The notes: generated by a model not told the origin, from the letters alone. Shown: positions 47,365 to 59,823, counted from the first letter of the stretch. The stretch is 64,000 bases of DNA from Bugula neritina (GCA_964035545.1 OZ037769.1:16414633-16478632); one strand, 5' to 3'. Program-made: numbers and translations.

Positions 47365-48078
47365 ATGGAAGAAGAGCCTGTAATGGAGAATGGCATACCA
47401 GTAGTACTCCGCCGACGACACCGTTGGGTGTCACCCACGACAGAGAGGAGAATTGAAGAAGCCTGGGGACCCAGTGGACCACACCGAACCTGCCAGGTCT
47501 GCTTTGAGGAGTGTCCGTCGCACCGCTCCTTGCGGTTACATGTAGATGCCCATTTCCTACTCCACTTCTGTCCCTGCGGGTTCCACGACGTCTACCCGTA
47601 TCCCGTGACAGTACATAAGCTAAGCTGCTTCGCCGGAGAGAACCACACTGTTGATGAAGACAGTTTCCCCCTATACCTGGATGCCATCAAGCCAGTCATC
47701 AGGAAGGCTATTACCCTGGCCGCACTAACGTCAGGGTTTCACGTACTGTTACTATCTGCCCGCCATAAGTCCCCTATGGTTCAGGGCCCACCTCCTACCC
47801 CCGTCAACCCCAGCAACACCCCAGAAGTAGAAGAAACAACCATATCCCGTATAACGGAGACCCCTATAACCCCACCAAGGCCTAGCCAGCTGGCTAACGT
47901 AGAAGAGCGGCTTCTAAGACTGCAAGCCGAGTTCACACAACTTGCCCCTGACTTGCTGGATACGACGACAGGTCTATACCAGTTGAAAGACTCAGTGGGA
48001 CGACTGAAGAGGCGGCTACGGGCCCGACAGGCTCGACACAGAGCACGGTCGCTACAAGAAGCAGAGTCCAACCAATGA
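47365..48078 (+). CDS. third ORF: zinc-finger and coiled-coil protein of the LTR element
   Basis: The first ATG in the frame is at 47365 (MEEEPVMENGIPVVLRRRHR), giving 237 residues. A Cys/His cluster comes first: CQVCFEEC with HRSLRLHVDAH, then CPCGFHDVYPYPVTVHKLSC, which could bind two zinc ions. A hydrophobic stretch, a Pro/Thr-rich linker and a C-terminal coiled coil with a basic end (VEERLLRLQAEFTQL ... KRRLRARQARHRARS) follow. A pyrimidine-rich acceptor-like site (ctactctttcag, ending 47311) just upstream suggests a spliced subgenomic RNA. I recognise no family; it is not an envelope protein, as it has no signal peptide or clear membrane anchor. Confidence 0.75.
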   Translation: MEEEPVMENGIPVVLRRRHRWVSPTTERRIEEAWGPSGPHRTCQVCFEECPSHRSLRLHVDAHFLLHFCPCGFHDVYPYPVTVHKLSCFAGENHTVDEDSFPLYLDAIKPVIRKAITLAALTSGFHVLLLSARHKSPMVQGPPPTPVNPSNTPEVEETTISRITETPITPPRPSQLANVEERLLRLQAEFTQLAPDLLDTTTGLYQLKDSVGRLKRRLRARQARHRARSLQEAESNQ

Positions 48079-48368
48079 GAATGCCTGGGGTAGGCACCTT
48101 CGTTGAGCTATAGCTCGTTTAGGATGTGACGAGCGCCCCGACATTGGCCCGCGTGCTGGTAAGCACCCTCTCTCTTAATAGCTGACTAGATGTGTGTGAT
48201 CGATCACCCTGTTGTCTTCTAATGTAAACGTTGTCGTGTTTAACTATTTCTTTTCTTACTCTTTGTGGGTTTACTTATGAATATTTCCTTTTTGGATTAT
48301 TGTATGGTTTTTCATTATGTTTTTTTATTGTGTTATCAGAAAGTAGGGCTTTCTGCTGGGGGGGACGG
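48079..48368 (+). other. 3' leader of the LTR element with polypurine tract
   Basis: Non-coding sequence between the third ORF and the 3' LTR. A G-rich polypurine tract, gggggggacgg (48358-48368), directly abuts the LTR, where plus-strand DNA synthesis is primed in this class of element. Confidence 0.75.
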
Positions 48369-48720
48369 TGTAGTGAGTAGTGCAAGTACAAATACAGGAA
48401 TCGCCCTCTCCCTATTCTTGGAATACTTAGACTCTTATGTAGCAACCAATTAGCAGCTCCGGAAGATATGCTTCCGAGTCACGTGACACTTCCCGGGTTA
48501 TTAACATTATATCACGTTGTTGTAAGCGGAGGCTTGTAGAAGTAACATGTGTTAGTAGTTGACTCTTGTATAGGATAATTTGATGTGATGTTTGGTTTAT
48601 GCTTTATTGTGGATAATAAATATAATTACTCGACAGCTACCCTAGTAATTGATAACAGAATAACCAGCTAACTATACGCAAGTAAATAACTCACGCTCAG
48701 TAATTACACAAATTACTACA
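48369..48720 (+). repeat. 3' LTR (352 bp)
   Basis: Identical by eye to the LTR at 43458-43809 and of the same length, TG to CA. Its AATAAA is at 48615-48620. The target duplication cagt follows at 48721-48724. Confidence 0.95.
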
Positions 48721-48724
48721 CAGT

Positions 48725-49809
48725 GACACTGACATACTCAAAGTCCTAGCTATTACAGTATTACTATTACTATAAGGTCTAAAACAATATTTACATCATT
48801 TCAACATTAAGTAAACTTTAAAACTATTCAACTTAGTACTTTGTCATACTCATACGCCCTGCTCTAACTCATAGTGATACTGATCAGTGATCAGTCCTAC
48901 TCATACTGACTCTGAGAGCGAGTCTGACAGTCACACTCACAAGCCAAGAGTTCTTTAGAGCTAAGTCAAATCTATAATTGTTCCAGTAATAAGAGCAACT
49001 AAATAAGGAACTCGTAACTAAAAAAGCCTTATGAGTATAAGATAAAAACAATACTCAAATGTAGTTCTGAAGCAACTTTCTCAACTGCAAAGACGTGTGA
49101 AATTATCAAAGCCCTGACCTAGCGAGAAATCATTCAGACTGCAGTTATTTTCCGGAATGGGACAATCGGAAGACCCCCTCCGTGATTATTCTAATGCAGC
49201 GAGAACCTATTCAATCTCATCGGCTGCTGTACGGAATTACCCCAACAGCAGCCATTTGCAAGTCAGCTATCTCAATGTAAGCGGATTCTGTTACTATACA
49301 AATAAAATTCAACGCAGGAGCGTTGAACCATACCAACAGCTTTAAAATGTGTGGAGCCACTTCAACATACCAGTTTATCAACATTACGTGCAAAACGTGA
49401 TAATTATTTTCTTTGGTTGTTTGAATGCTATTTTGGTGATTTTTATTTTTAGGCATTACTTGAGCCTGTTATTTTTTACAGAGAAATACTATATATTATG
49501 TTGATGAGATAACAAGGCAGTTTTAAACTAACACAAAGCATAGTTTTATTTTTTGCACAACAGTGTATCTGCAGCCATCATTATAAAATTACACAAAATG
49601 CACTGTGTAAAATTCTTTGAGTTGAAAGATGAAGTATCAACAAAAAACATTAAAAATATAAAGATTCACACCATCAGAGTAGAGGATATATAAGAGAGGA
49701 TGGATGCTATGTACAATGAGAAGGTAGTAGTATTAGTAGTAGTAGTAGTAGTCAAAGTGAATATGGAGTCATCTATATATACAGAGCCACAGAGAGCAAG
49801 TCTACACAT
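48725..49809. other. intergenic, between LTR element and nucleolin-like gene
   Basis: AT-rich sequence. A short frame at 49157-49345 ends at a donor-like aat/gtaagc and has no recognised match. An (agt)n run lies near 49727-49752. The right-hand part should be the 3' untranslated region of the nucleolin-like gene. Confidence 0.4.
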
Positions 49810-52527
49810 TTAGAACATGCCACCACGACCACCTCTGCCGCCTCCTCTACCACGACCACCACCTCTGAATCCTCTGCCACCGCCAGATCCTCCTCGGCCA
49901 CCAAAGCCTCCTCTACCGCCACCTCCGCGGCCACCACGGAATCCTGCAATATGACAGCACACATGAGACAACAAGCAAACAGCTGGAGTAAATAAAAGCA
50001 ACACCAGAATTTCGTAAGTATTAATAGATAAGCCTAGATACTGACCTCCACGGCCACCACCGCCTCCTCTGCCGCCGCCTCCACGGCCACCACCACCTCG
50101 GGGACGAGCCATCTCCACGTTGTAATCGTTGCCATTTATGTGCACGGGGCTGCCCTTAATACACTCATCAGCTTCCTCTTTGGTCTTGAAGGTGAGGAAG
50201 GCAATCATCTTAGAGTCAAGACAGAAAACCTCGCTGGCACCTGTGGCTTCCTGGATTTCTTCCTTGGACAGTTGGCAGCCAAACATGGCCACCCTAGTAC
50301 CAGCATCCTCGGCACCGCCGCGCTGGGGCTTGTTGCCAGCCTCATCAATCTTCAGCGTGTTGCCTTCCATCTCAGTGCCGTTGAGGGCCAGAGCCTTTTC
50401 CTTGTCACCCGGGTTGGCCAGGGAGGCGTGTGCGAAGCTAATAAATACAACCAGTTATAACAACCAAGAGACAAGACTGGTCATCATACAAACCACTGAA
50501 ATCATTACGAAAGGAACACTCACTTTTTAAAACTCTTGGAGCGTATCTCCTGTAGTGTGATGCCGTGTTCAGCAAAAAACTCTGTGATCTTAGACTCTCT
50601 GTCACCATCGTCATCAGGCAGGTTACCAATGAACAGGGATACCTCTTCGCCTGGAGCTGCTGCTCTAGCAGGGACAGTTTTGCCTTTATTTGATGTGATT
50701 TTCATTTCTTCCTCTTCTTCACTTTCTTCTTCCTCTTCCTCACTTTCTTCTTCGGCAGCTGCTGCCTGTTTGGGTGTCTCTTCCTCACTCTCCTCCTCAC
50801 TTTCCTCCTCTTCTTCCTCCCCCTCGTCACTCTCTTCATCGTCCTCTTCAACAGCAGCTGCCTTGCCGTTCTTAGCTGCAGATTTACCGTTCTTCACGGC
50901 TGGGGCAACCTCTTCTTCCCCGTCACTCTCCTGTAATAACATTTCTTGTAACTTTGCACAAGTTATGTGAACAATCAATACTACTAGCATGCATTTTCAC
51001 ACGAAAACCTAAGCATTAAAAAGATTCAACATTTTAACCCCGGATCAGCTAACAGTGTAAGCAGTTTTGCACTCAAGAGAAAACTATTGTATGTGCTCAC
51101 CTCTTCCTCGGAGAGCTCTGCATCATCACTCTCCTCTACAAAACAGATTAGTTACAGCGGTTACAGCAGTTGACATGCCAAGAACAGAAGGGACAACTAT
51201 GAATGCTAGCCACACTACTGTATGTCCTACTAACCTTCTTCAGAGGGCTCTGGTTCAGGCTCGGGAACTTTCTTTTGTTTCTTGGTGGGAGGTGCTGCAA
51301 CTTTCTTGGCCTTTCTTTTAGCTGGTTGAGGGACAACCTGAGAAGAATGAGCATAATATAACCATCATATAACAGCAGAGCACACGGCACAATACTGGAG
51401 ATGAGTTATATAGAACAGAACTTACCGGCATTTCCTCCTCAGACTCTTCTGGCTCTACAGCTTTAGCTACAGGCTTAGCTTTCCCCTTTTTACCCTTTGG
51501 GGTGGCAACAGGCGTAGCAGGCTAACAACAAAAGGAGCACATGTTAACAACCAGCAATGGTAGTCGCACTACCGGCAAATCACAGGCTACCACTGAACGC
51601 TGGCTACCCGCTAAACTCATTCGACGCCCGAATGAGTTGCACTCACTAGACGTGAATGCATATGTGCAAAGACCAGCCAAGCCTGACCGAATCAAAACGC
51701 AATAAACCATCAGCGCACTGGTTTATAAGGTGTCAACACAGTTGATACCAATATCACCGCAAGCAAATAGTTCAATAGATTGTGCAATGGCCAAATCAAA
51801 CCAAGCAACAATCTCCCGCAATCATACGCAAGGGTTGCTGAATCATTTCAGACCCAAAATCATGTTGCTAGCGCAAGTATAGGCAACATGGTATTCACAT
51901 ATTCGTTTGGTTAAAGACAGGTTTGAGGAAAAGTCCTTCTTCCAGTCACAAACAGAATAGCTACAACCAGGCCACCTACAATAATAAAGTAGGGATTCAA
52001 TTTAATTGAAAAATAAAAAAAATTTAAAATCGCAATAACATTTAACATGAAGTAGTAGTACTAGTAGCCACATGGAAAATGGAAGTAGGTTAACATAACC
52101 CAGCTTTACTCAACAAAATTTAAATAATTTTTGGTAAAAAGTATTTAGATGTTTTTAAGGATTCCGGGAAAATGTGGGTACGAGAGACTGAGCAATGATT
52201 TTGAGTTTAACACTGACGGTGCTTGAAACAACTCACTCTTCATTGAAGAGTCTTAAATGTTTGAAGATCATGAATGAATTATTTGTTTCAGTAGTAGCCC
52301 AGTTTGAAAAATTAGATTAAAAGATATATGATTAAAATATAGTTTTGAAGTTAACTCAGGTCGAACTTAATAATTTGTTTGTTTGCATGTTTGCTATGCG
52401 TATGACTACACCTTCTTTAACAGCCGAATAAATATTCAGTGAATTGTAATATTACTATTAGTTAAACTCATTAAAATAAGTTGTATAATGTTCAACTTAC
52501 CGCTTTTGTAGTGGGTTTCTTGACCAT
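49810..52527 (-). CDS. NCL: nucleolin-like RNA-binding protein (two RRMs, RGG tail)
   Basis: Nucleolin binds rRNA precursors and histones in the nucleolus. Seven coding exons join in phase: 52527-52501 (MVKKPTTKA), 51521-51426, 51337-51235, 51135-51101, 50930-50524, 50437-50046 and 49943-49810, giving 397 residues. The N-terminal part has Lys/Pro/Ala basic patches alternating with acidic Glu/Ser blocks, as in nucleolin. RRM1 starts EEVSLFIGNLPDDDGDRESK and RRM2 starts TRVAMFGCQLSKEEIQEA. A Gly/Arg RGG tail ends GGRGGMF. Vertebrate nucleolin has four RRMs and about 710 residues, so this is a shorter form. Another acidic RRM-RGG nucleolar protein is possible. Confidence 0.85.
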
Positions 52528-53090
52528 TTTGAGGTTAGATGTATCTGAGTAGAGCAAGAATAACACGTCTTACTAGCAGCTGTGTGTGAATCGCAAAAGG
52601 ACTTGCTAGAACTACACTTTTAGCACCAGTTATTTGTATACAAATTTTGTAAGTGATTTTTTGTAACGAATAGTCTATTTTCGGACTATAAAAGCACATG
52701 GTTGATGTGCAAACTATCTTAAAATTTGAATATACGGCACCGTAAAAAAGTTTATTAAAAAAAATTGATAGTAATGAAAAAGGTTTTTTATTAAAAAAAA
52801 CAACACATTTTTGTTAAACTAATAAAGATGAAAACACTAAAATAAACATTTTCAAAGTTGTCCTTTCATCGATCCAAGTTCATCAATCGGCATTCAACTT
52901 CTCGGGCGAAGTCCCTTTCAAACACCGGTTTCCGTTGTTTCTTAGTTGGTGTTAAACCTAAATTTCTTTTATATTATAATTATTATTCATATATTTTTTA
53001 CAATACATCACTGCAAAAAGTTCTTCCGAATTGGAAGTCTTTACATTATTGGCAAGGAAGTCAAAGATTAGTTTGTGAAGTTACTTTGCC
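52528..53090. promoter_or_regulatory. shared divergent promoter region NCL / UQCRC2
   Basis: Only 563 bases separate the ATG of the nucleolin-like gene (minus) from the ATG of UQCRC2 (plus). Both 5' untranslated regions and both promoters must lie here. A pyrimidine-rich tract on the sense strand of the nucleolin-like gene lies just 5' of its ATG. No TATA box is convincing. Confidence 0.55.
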
Positions 53091-56000
53091 ATGGCTCAGA
53101 GGATTGCTACGAGAGCCTTGCAGGTAAGTAAAATAAAAAGTTAATATTTATATTAATTGAATTTAAAAATAAATTATTCATACTAATTCAGTAATTGCTA
53201 TAAGTATAAGTATAGTTATACTTGTTTATAAATTCTAAACAGAAAAAGTTGTAGTATTACTAGTTTCTGTTTCTGTATTCTAATTGTGCAATTCATTGAA
53301 AGTCATTCAAGTCATGCCCAAAAGAGTGAAGATTTCACAAGTTTTATTTTTGTAGCAGTAGTTATATTTAAACTCAGATCGCCTTGTCTGTTTTTAGACA
53401 AGGTTATACAGTGCTTCAATTGGCACTAGTGCCTCTCCAGCCACAGCTTTGCCTGCCTCTCAACTGGTGGTAAGTATAGCTGTAAAGATATCTTTCAAGT
53501 AGGAATTGTATTCACAACGTGTAGAATTTAAAATTAGTATAAATGCCAATTCAACATAGAACTGTTTACTGTCAGCATAGGTTGTATAACTCGTTTGCTG
53601 GCAGGTGGCAAAAGCTAGGAATGGAATTCAAGTTGCTACGGAAGAGAATGACTCATCGCTCTCCCGAGTTGTCTGTGCGGTCAAGGCCGGCTCCCGATAT
53701 GAAGACTCGCAGCAGAGAGGTGTGACCCACTGCCTTCGAGTCACTGCGGATCTCACGCAGAGACAAACTCGCACATTCAGACTTGTTCGCGAGTTGCACC
53801 AGATGGGCGGTAGCATCACGTAAGTTCTGAGAGGTCATTGTATTTTGTTTGTCTTTGGTCACATTGACACTGTAGCTGCACATCTTATGGTCACATTGAC
53901 ACTGTAGGTGCACATATTATACTGACATTGACACTGTAGGTGCACGACGTCAAGAGAGCATATCCTGTACACACTGGAAGTGCCGAGACAGCTGGTGGGG
54001 TCAGCGCTGCCTCTCCTCACTGGGGCAGCATTCAACCAGTCCTTCAGACCCTGGGAGATTGGAGACACTCTGCCGAGACTGGAGTACGAGCTGCTGGCCC
54101 TCTCTGAGCAGCCAGACAAACGTATGTCTGCGTGCTTTCTGTACTCTATATATACTCTATACTCTCTGTATACTCTCTGTATACTCTGTATACTCTACTC
54201 TGTATACTCTGTATACTCTGTATACTCTGTATACTCTGTATACTCTGTATACTCTGTATACTCTACTCTGTATACTCTACTCTGTATACTCTGTATACTC
54301 TACACTGTATACTCTGTATACTCTACACTGTATACTCTGTGTACTCTGTGTACTCTGTATACTCTACTCTGTATACTCTACTCTGTATACTCTACTCTGT
54401 ATACTCTACTCTGTATACTCTACTCTGTATACTCTACTCTGTATACTCTACTCTGTATACTCTACTCTGTATACTCTACACTGTATACTCTACACTGTAT
54501 ACTCTACACTGTATACTCTACTCTGTATACTCTACTCTGTATACTCTACTCTGTATACTCTACTCTGTATACTCTACTCTGTATACTCTACTCTGTATAC
54601 TCTACTCTGTATACTATATACTCTACCCTGTATACTCTACTATATACTCTGTATTATACTTTCTGCTTTGTATACTATATATACTCTATATCCTCTACTC
54701 TATATCATCTATTCTATAACATCTATTCTATAACATTAGAAGTTAAGATTTAAAGAATATACCAAAATTTCAGAGTACAACCAGATTGCTAAAGCATAAG
54801 TTTATATCCCATAATGCACTACTCATATCTCTATTCTACCCCTCAGTTTGTGCGAGACTCTCATAAGATATTCTCTCCATCCAGGTGTCGTAGAAAAAGC
54901 TCACGAAGCAGCCTACAGACAGTCTGGGTTGGGGCGGTCTCTCTACGCCCCGTACTTCCAAGTCGGCCAGTTTAACTCCGACATGTTGAAGGAGTATGTA
55001 GGCAAGTACTTCACCTCCGACAGGATCAGCTTCGCTGGCTCTGGACTGGACCACTCGCTGCTGCTAGACGCTGCCAACAACCTAGAGGTCAAGGCCTCTG
55101 AGGTGCCAGCTCAGCCCGCTGCCAGATATCACGGCGGAGAGATACGAGAGGAGTCTGAGGACCTGCTAGCCTACTCCATGCTGGTCGGGGAGGGGGCCAG
55201 GTAACGCCCGCATTTCTCTTACTTGTCAGCTGGTACTAAGGCTTTCTCAGAGACGGTCTAGCGTTTATTAGAATAGTATATCAAATAATATAGTAATATA
55301 TAATATCGTGTGTAGATAATATGTACAGATATTTTACTAGATTAGCATACAAATCTGTTGTACTGTATGTTATATTGTGTAACATAACTCATAGGTATGT
55401 AAGATGCTCTGCTTTGTTGTTGTAAGTTCAGAGTACCGTCAGATTTACTCATTTTCTAGCTGCACAGGAAGTGATGTAATGGCCTTTGCTGCGCTGGAGC
55501 AGCTGCTGGGTGCCGCACCTCAGATCCGGTGGGCGTCAAACGTCACGTCCAACAGAATGAACGCAGCTCTGACTCAGAAGACGTCTGAACCCTTCAACGT
55601 GAGTCTACAGCGGCAGCCGAACAGGAAATGCTGCTGCACCATATCCTCTCTATTACAGTATCTCGACAACTTGTTAAACACATCTGAATAGTAGTTTAGA
55701 TCATGCACCTGGGTGTTTCTGTAGTACTAGCTCACAATACTGCATGTTGGTGTAAGCTGCATAGTCTGGGGATGAGTTTTAGCCCTGTGCTCTGAATACA
55801 TAGTGAAGGAATTTGCGGGCATGTCAGACTTTATAGCCTAAGTTCATTCTCTGACTAGCATGTCAGAGTTTGTCTGTCAAATATTCATCATTCACTCTCT
55901 AAGAAGCTGTGGAAGTTGACTTATACGTGTGCGTGTAGTTTCCATATTGGAAGAAAACATTAACTTACATCATTGTGATCAGTATTCACCACTAGTTCAG

Positions 56001-57043
56001 CACGTAGCAGACTAGTATTGTTTATAAGCAGTACATTCAACTGTTTTAATACTCTATTCTGTTGTGTTGTGTTATACGCCATCTGGTGGTCGTCTTTCAG
56101 CTCCAGTCCTTCAACGTCAACTACTCCGACAGCGGCATATTTGGAGTCAGCGCTGTCACAGTTCCTGAGAACAGTGACGTCGTGATAAAGACGGCAGTAG
56201 AGCAGCTCAGAGCTCTTGCTGACACCCCAGTTGATGCCGTGGCGCTCCAAGGAGCCAAGTAAGATGTTACCTGCATATAGTATAGTTATCTGCAGATAGT
56301 ATAGTTATCTGCATATAGTATAGTTATCTGCAGATAGTTTAGTTATCTGCAGATAGTATAGTTATCTGCATATAGTTTAGTTATCTGCAGATAGTATAGT
56401 TATCCGCAGATAGTATAGTTATCTGCAGATAGCATAGTTATCTGCATATAGTGTATATTGTGTTACATAGGAACAGAGTGAAGGCCACCATTGCCTTCCA
56501 GGAGGAGTGTCCTAGTGACGTTGTGTACTCCAGAGCCATCCAGTTGCTGACTAAAGGCAGTCTCACTGACCTCAAATCTACCCTCTCCGCTGTCGATGCT
56601 GTCACTGCTGCCGATGTACAACAGGTTAGCAACTCCCTTCTGTCTGTTCACAACATGGGAAGACAACTCACAATAGTTCTAAATGTAAATAACACTGGCT
56701 GTAAACTATCAGCTCTGAACTGACTTATGCCGACTCATGATTGTACAGTATGCTGCTATTTCTTAGTATCACAGTCATTGCTTTCTTTCTGACTGAACAA
56801 TCATGGTTTATTTTGAACTTCTCTCTTCCTGAAACTTGCTTACCCAAAACGCCTCGGACACTACTATTTGTTGTTCCTACACCCCTTGCACCTACACCCC
56901 TTGTATTTACACCTCTTTTATCAACTCCCCCTGTACTACAAGTCTTTAAATTGTTGTAGGCTGCCAAGAAAACGCTGTCGAGTAAGCTGTCGCTGGTCTC
57001 CATCGGGGAGATAGAGAATGTGCCGTACGTAGCTGACTTGTAA
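53091..57043 (+). CDS. UQCRC2: cytochrome bc1 complex core subunit 2, mitochondrial
   Basis: UQCRC2 is a core subunit of respiratory complex III, related to the mitochondrial processing peptidases but without the active zinc site. Exons by eye: 53091-53123, 53398-53469, 53605-53819, 53940-54121, 54885-55200, 55460-55598, 56101-56258, 56471-56624 and 56960-57043. They join in phase to 450 residues (human has 453). The start MAQRIATRALQTRLYS is a mitochondrial presequence. Diagnostic stretches are VKAGSRYEDSQQRGVTHCLR, YHGGEIREESEDLLAYSML, VNYSDSGIFGVSAV and the end GEIENVPYVADL. Its 3' end faces the GALNT gene 410 bases away. Confidence 0.95.
53857..53950 (+). repeat. triplicated acceptor in UQCRC2 intron 3
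   Basis: Three copies of acattgacactgtag(c/g)tgcac occur about 30 bases apart just before exon 4. Only the last, continuing into gacgtcaag, gives the conserved reading (CTTSREHILYTLE). Confidence 0.8.
54130..54725. repeat. (tgtatactctac)n minisatellite in UQCRC2 intron 4
   Basis: About 590 bases of 10- and 15-base units built from tgtatactc and tgtatactctac(t/a)c. It fills most of the intron between exons 54121 and 54885. Long YSVYSTLYTLLCIL frames are open in all three phases and are artefacts. Confidence 0.95.
56262..56452. repeat. 19-bp minisatellite in UQCRC2 intron 7
   Basis: About ten copies of agttatctgcagatagtat and variants with catatag fill the intron between exons ending 56258 and starting 56471. 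Confidence 0.9.
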
Positions 57044-57453
57044 AATGGCGAGAGTTGGTGAAGAGCGAAACTGTAGAGAAATATTCAAAGAGACACTTTG
57101 TGGATTATACTTTATTTTACGTTGTGTAATAATACAGATCATTATATTAAAATGTACCAGTTTGTGTTTTTTACAAATAAATTATTTGAAAAATTAAAAT
57201 GCATATTTATATATTTGGTTAATGGATGAGATAAAGTAACAGAATATTATGTGATACTATGCTGTTGAAATTTGATATTTGGAATGTGAGAGATGCAGAG
57301 ATCCGAAGCAATATTTGTTCTTCCCAACAGTTGAGCATACAACATGTGACGTACATCACAGGAAACACAGCGTCACATACCTACTTGCGACAATCCCACG
57401 AGCAAATTTAAATTAAATATATAATAAACAATCACTGATCTAGTTACTCCAGC

Positions 57454-59523
57454 CTAACCAGATTCTATCTCCCACTTCTGGGTATCTTGAGTTCCACAGG
57501 TTCGCAGTCGTACTGGCAGGCTGGCCGACAGGTTTTCAACATCCATACACTTCCTGCTGTCCTTGTGGATGATGTGTTTACTCTCCTTGTCGTACTCCCA
57601 CAGCATGTTGCTGGGTGTCTGCTTGCCAACCGGACACTGCTGCATACTTATCGTAGCCTCGTCTCCACCATATGACATCAGGCACGTCTCCTCTCTCCTC
57701 AACTCTCCCTTGTGACTGAATGAGAACACCTGCAACATGTACAGAAGTAGTGTCAGACCTAAGGCTAAGACAACTAGGGCTATTGGGGAGGGGTATGACC
57801 CTTTCGCAGTAGAGATACAAACTGACCTCACTAGAACTTTTACCACCCTGACAAGGGTAGACTGCCAAGTCAAACACTTTCTTCTCGTCTTTGCCAAGTG
57901 TGTCTAGACACAGGTTTGTGGACGGGTTTCTAACCTACAACACCACGTAACTTCGCTATATTACTTCTACAGAATACACTCTCTCTGTACTTCTACAAAA
58001 TACACTCTCTGTACTTCTATAGAATACACTCTCTCTGTACTTCTACAGAATACACTCTCTGTACTTCTACAGAATACACTCTCTGAACTTCTACAGAATA
58101 CACTCTCTGTAGTTATACAGAATACACTCTGACACTATACTTCTACAGAATACACTCTCTGTACTTCTACAGAATACACTTTTTGTACTTCTACAGAATA
58201 CACTCTCTGTAGTTATACAGAATACACTCTGACACTGTATAAACAAACCATTCCGTGACTCTGCACATTCTCATCAGGGATGAACTTCTCTGGGTAGACA
58301 TTATCCAAGTACCACTTGAAGCTCTTACAGCCCAACCTGTTTCTCAACTCCACTCTCTCCGACATGTCCCCTGCATCAACCGTCTGCAACAACAGACGTA
58401 CAGGATCAAGGTCAAATCACTGTGTGTCCCACGGTCAACAAAGCTTGAACATTACTATTAAGAGCATAGCTCCAAAACATGACAGACGTACAAGTAACAA
58501 GGTCAAGGTTGAATTATTGTGTAATGCCATTATTAGTAGAAGGATAACTCCAAAACAGATGATGACTCATACAGCTATGACTCACCAACAGCTCTTGTCT
58601 GTGCATGTAAAACAACCTCTTGTACTCATCCATCCAGACTTCTGCGAGTCGCTTTGAGTTTATGCCATGAGTGTCTTTGTTGCCTGAAAATACAAAATGA
58701 TTAGCACTATTTACTTATTGAATAATCAGATTAAAGATTGAAAGAGTACGAGTGTGTAATAAACAGCGTTAGCCTCTTTATAATTAGCATGACCAACAAT
58801 GCTCACCTGGGAACGTGTAGGGGTGGCTAGACCTGAATATGTGCCCCACCCTTGAGCATGGTATGAATTCTAAGGATCCCCCACACATCCAAACCTACAC
58901 ACAACCAGAGTGCAGATAGCAAACATAGATATATAACTTGTAATGGTAGTGACTAGTAACTCTTAGTGGTAGTTACTAGTTACTCATAGTGATAGTTACT
59001 AGTTACTCATAGTGATAGTTACTGGTAACTCATAGTGATAGTTACTGGTAACTCATAGTGATAGTTACTAGTAACTCTTAGTGGCAATGACTTTACAAAC
59101 AGTATAAGTTGGATGAGATCAACATTGGAAAATTCCTATAAATATTATTACTGTTGATATTCTGAGTTGTTTAATATTTATTTCATCAGTCTGTAACAAA
59201 GTGCATCCTGCAAATCTTGTACAGAACGAATTCGAATAGAACTGATATTTGAGAAAACTTTGGAACTTGTTTTTAGAAAAGTCAAATCAAATTATGAAAA
59301 GTTGAACTCTCACTCTAAATGAGATCTCCAGGTTCTCTCCTCCCCAGACGTCCATGCCCGGGTCGTATCCGCCAATCTCCCAAAAGTACTTCCTGTCGGC
59401 TGCAAACAGCCCTCCGGCCATAGTTGGTGATCTGAAGAAGAAAGCAGACGTTATATTTCAGCAGAAGAAAAGCAGTCAACCAGTACAAGCAGAACAGAGT
59501 GGCAGTACTATAGTAGCAGCAGC

Positions 59524-59561
<38 letters not shown>

Positions 59562-59588
59562 TATAGTAGTACTCGCAGTGATAGTAGC

Positions 59589-59665
<77 letters not shown>

Positions 59666-59791
59666 CAGTAGCAGTAGCAGTAGCAGTAGCAGTAGCAGTA
59701 GCAGTAGCAGTAGCAGTAGTAGTAGTAGTAGTAGTAGCAGTAGTAGTAGTAGTAGTAGTAGTAGCAGTAGCATCAGTAGTAGTACTAGTAC

Positions 59792-59823
<32 letters not shown>

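Larger units (their letters stand above)
43458..48720 (+). mobile_element. complete young LTR retrotransposon without RT
   Basis: A 5263-bp element is bounded by 352-bp direct repeats that begin TG and end CA, flanked by the 4-base target duplication cagt (43454-43457 and 48721-48724). It has gag, a -1 shifted protease ORF with an integrase zinc finger, and a third ORF near the 3' LTR. Gag CCHC knuckle, a DSG protease with an ILG motif and the HHCC finger point to the Ty3/gypsy (Metaviridae) group. No reverse transcriptase YxDD, RNase H or integrase DDE core is found. The LTRs appear identical over their full length, so insertion is recent. The interior is GC-rich compared with the host introns. 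Confidence 0.93.

Noticed and set aside
49157-49345. Short plus-strand frame MGQSEDPLRDYSN... with a gtaagc donor
   Set aside because: No recognised homology, no partner exon on the plus strand, and it lies in intergenic DNA; too weak to call a gene.
50536-50970. Serine-rich plus-strand frame
   Set aside because: It is the complement of the acidic Glu/Ser region of the nucleolin-like gene.
53980-54753. Long YSVYSTLYTLLCIL open frames
   Set aside because: All three phases are open across the UQCRC2 intron repeat; only the first 47 codons of one frame are the true exon 4.
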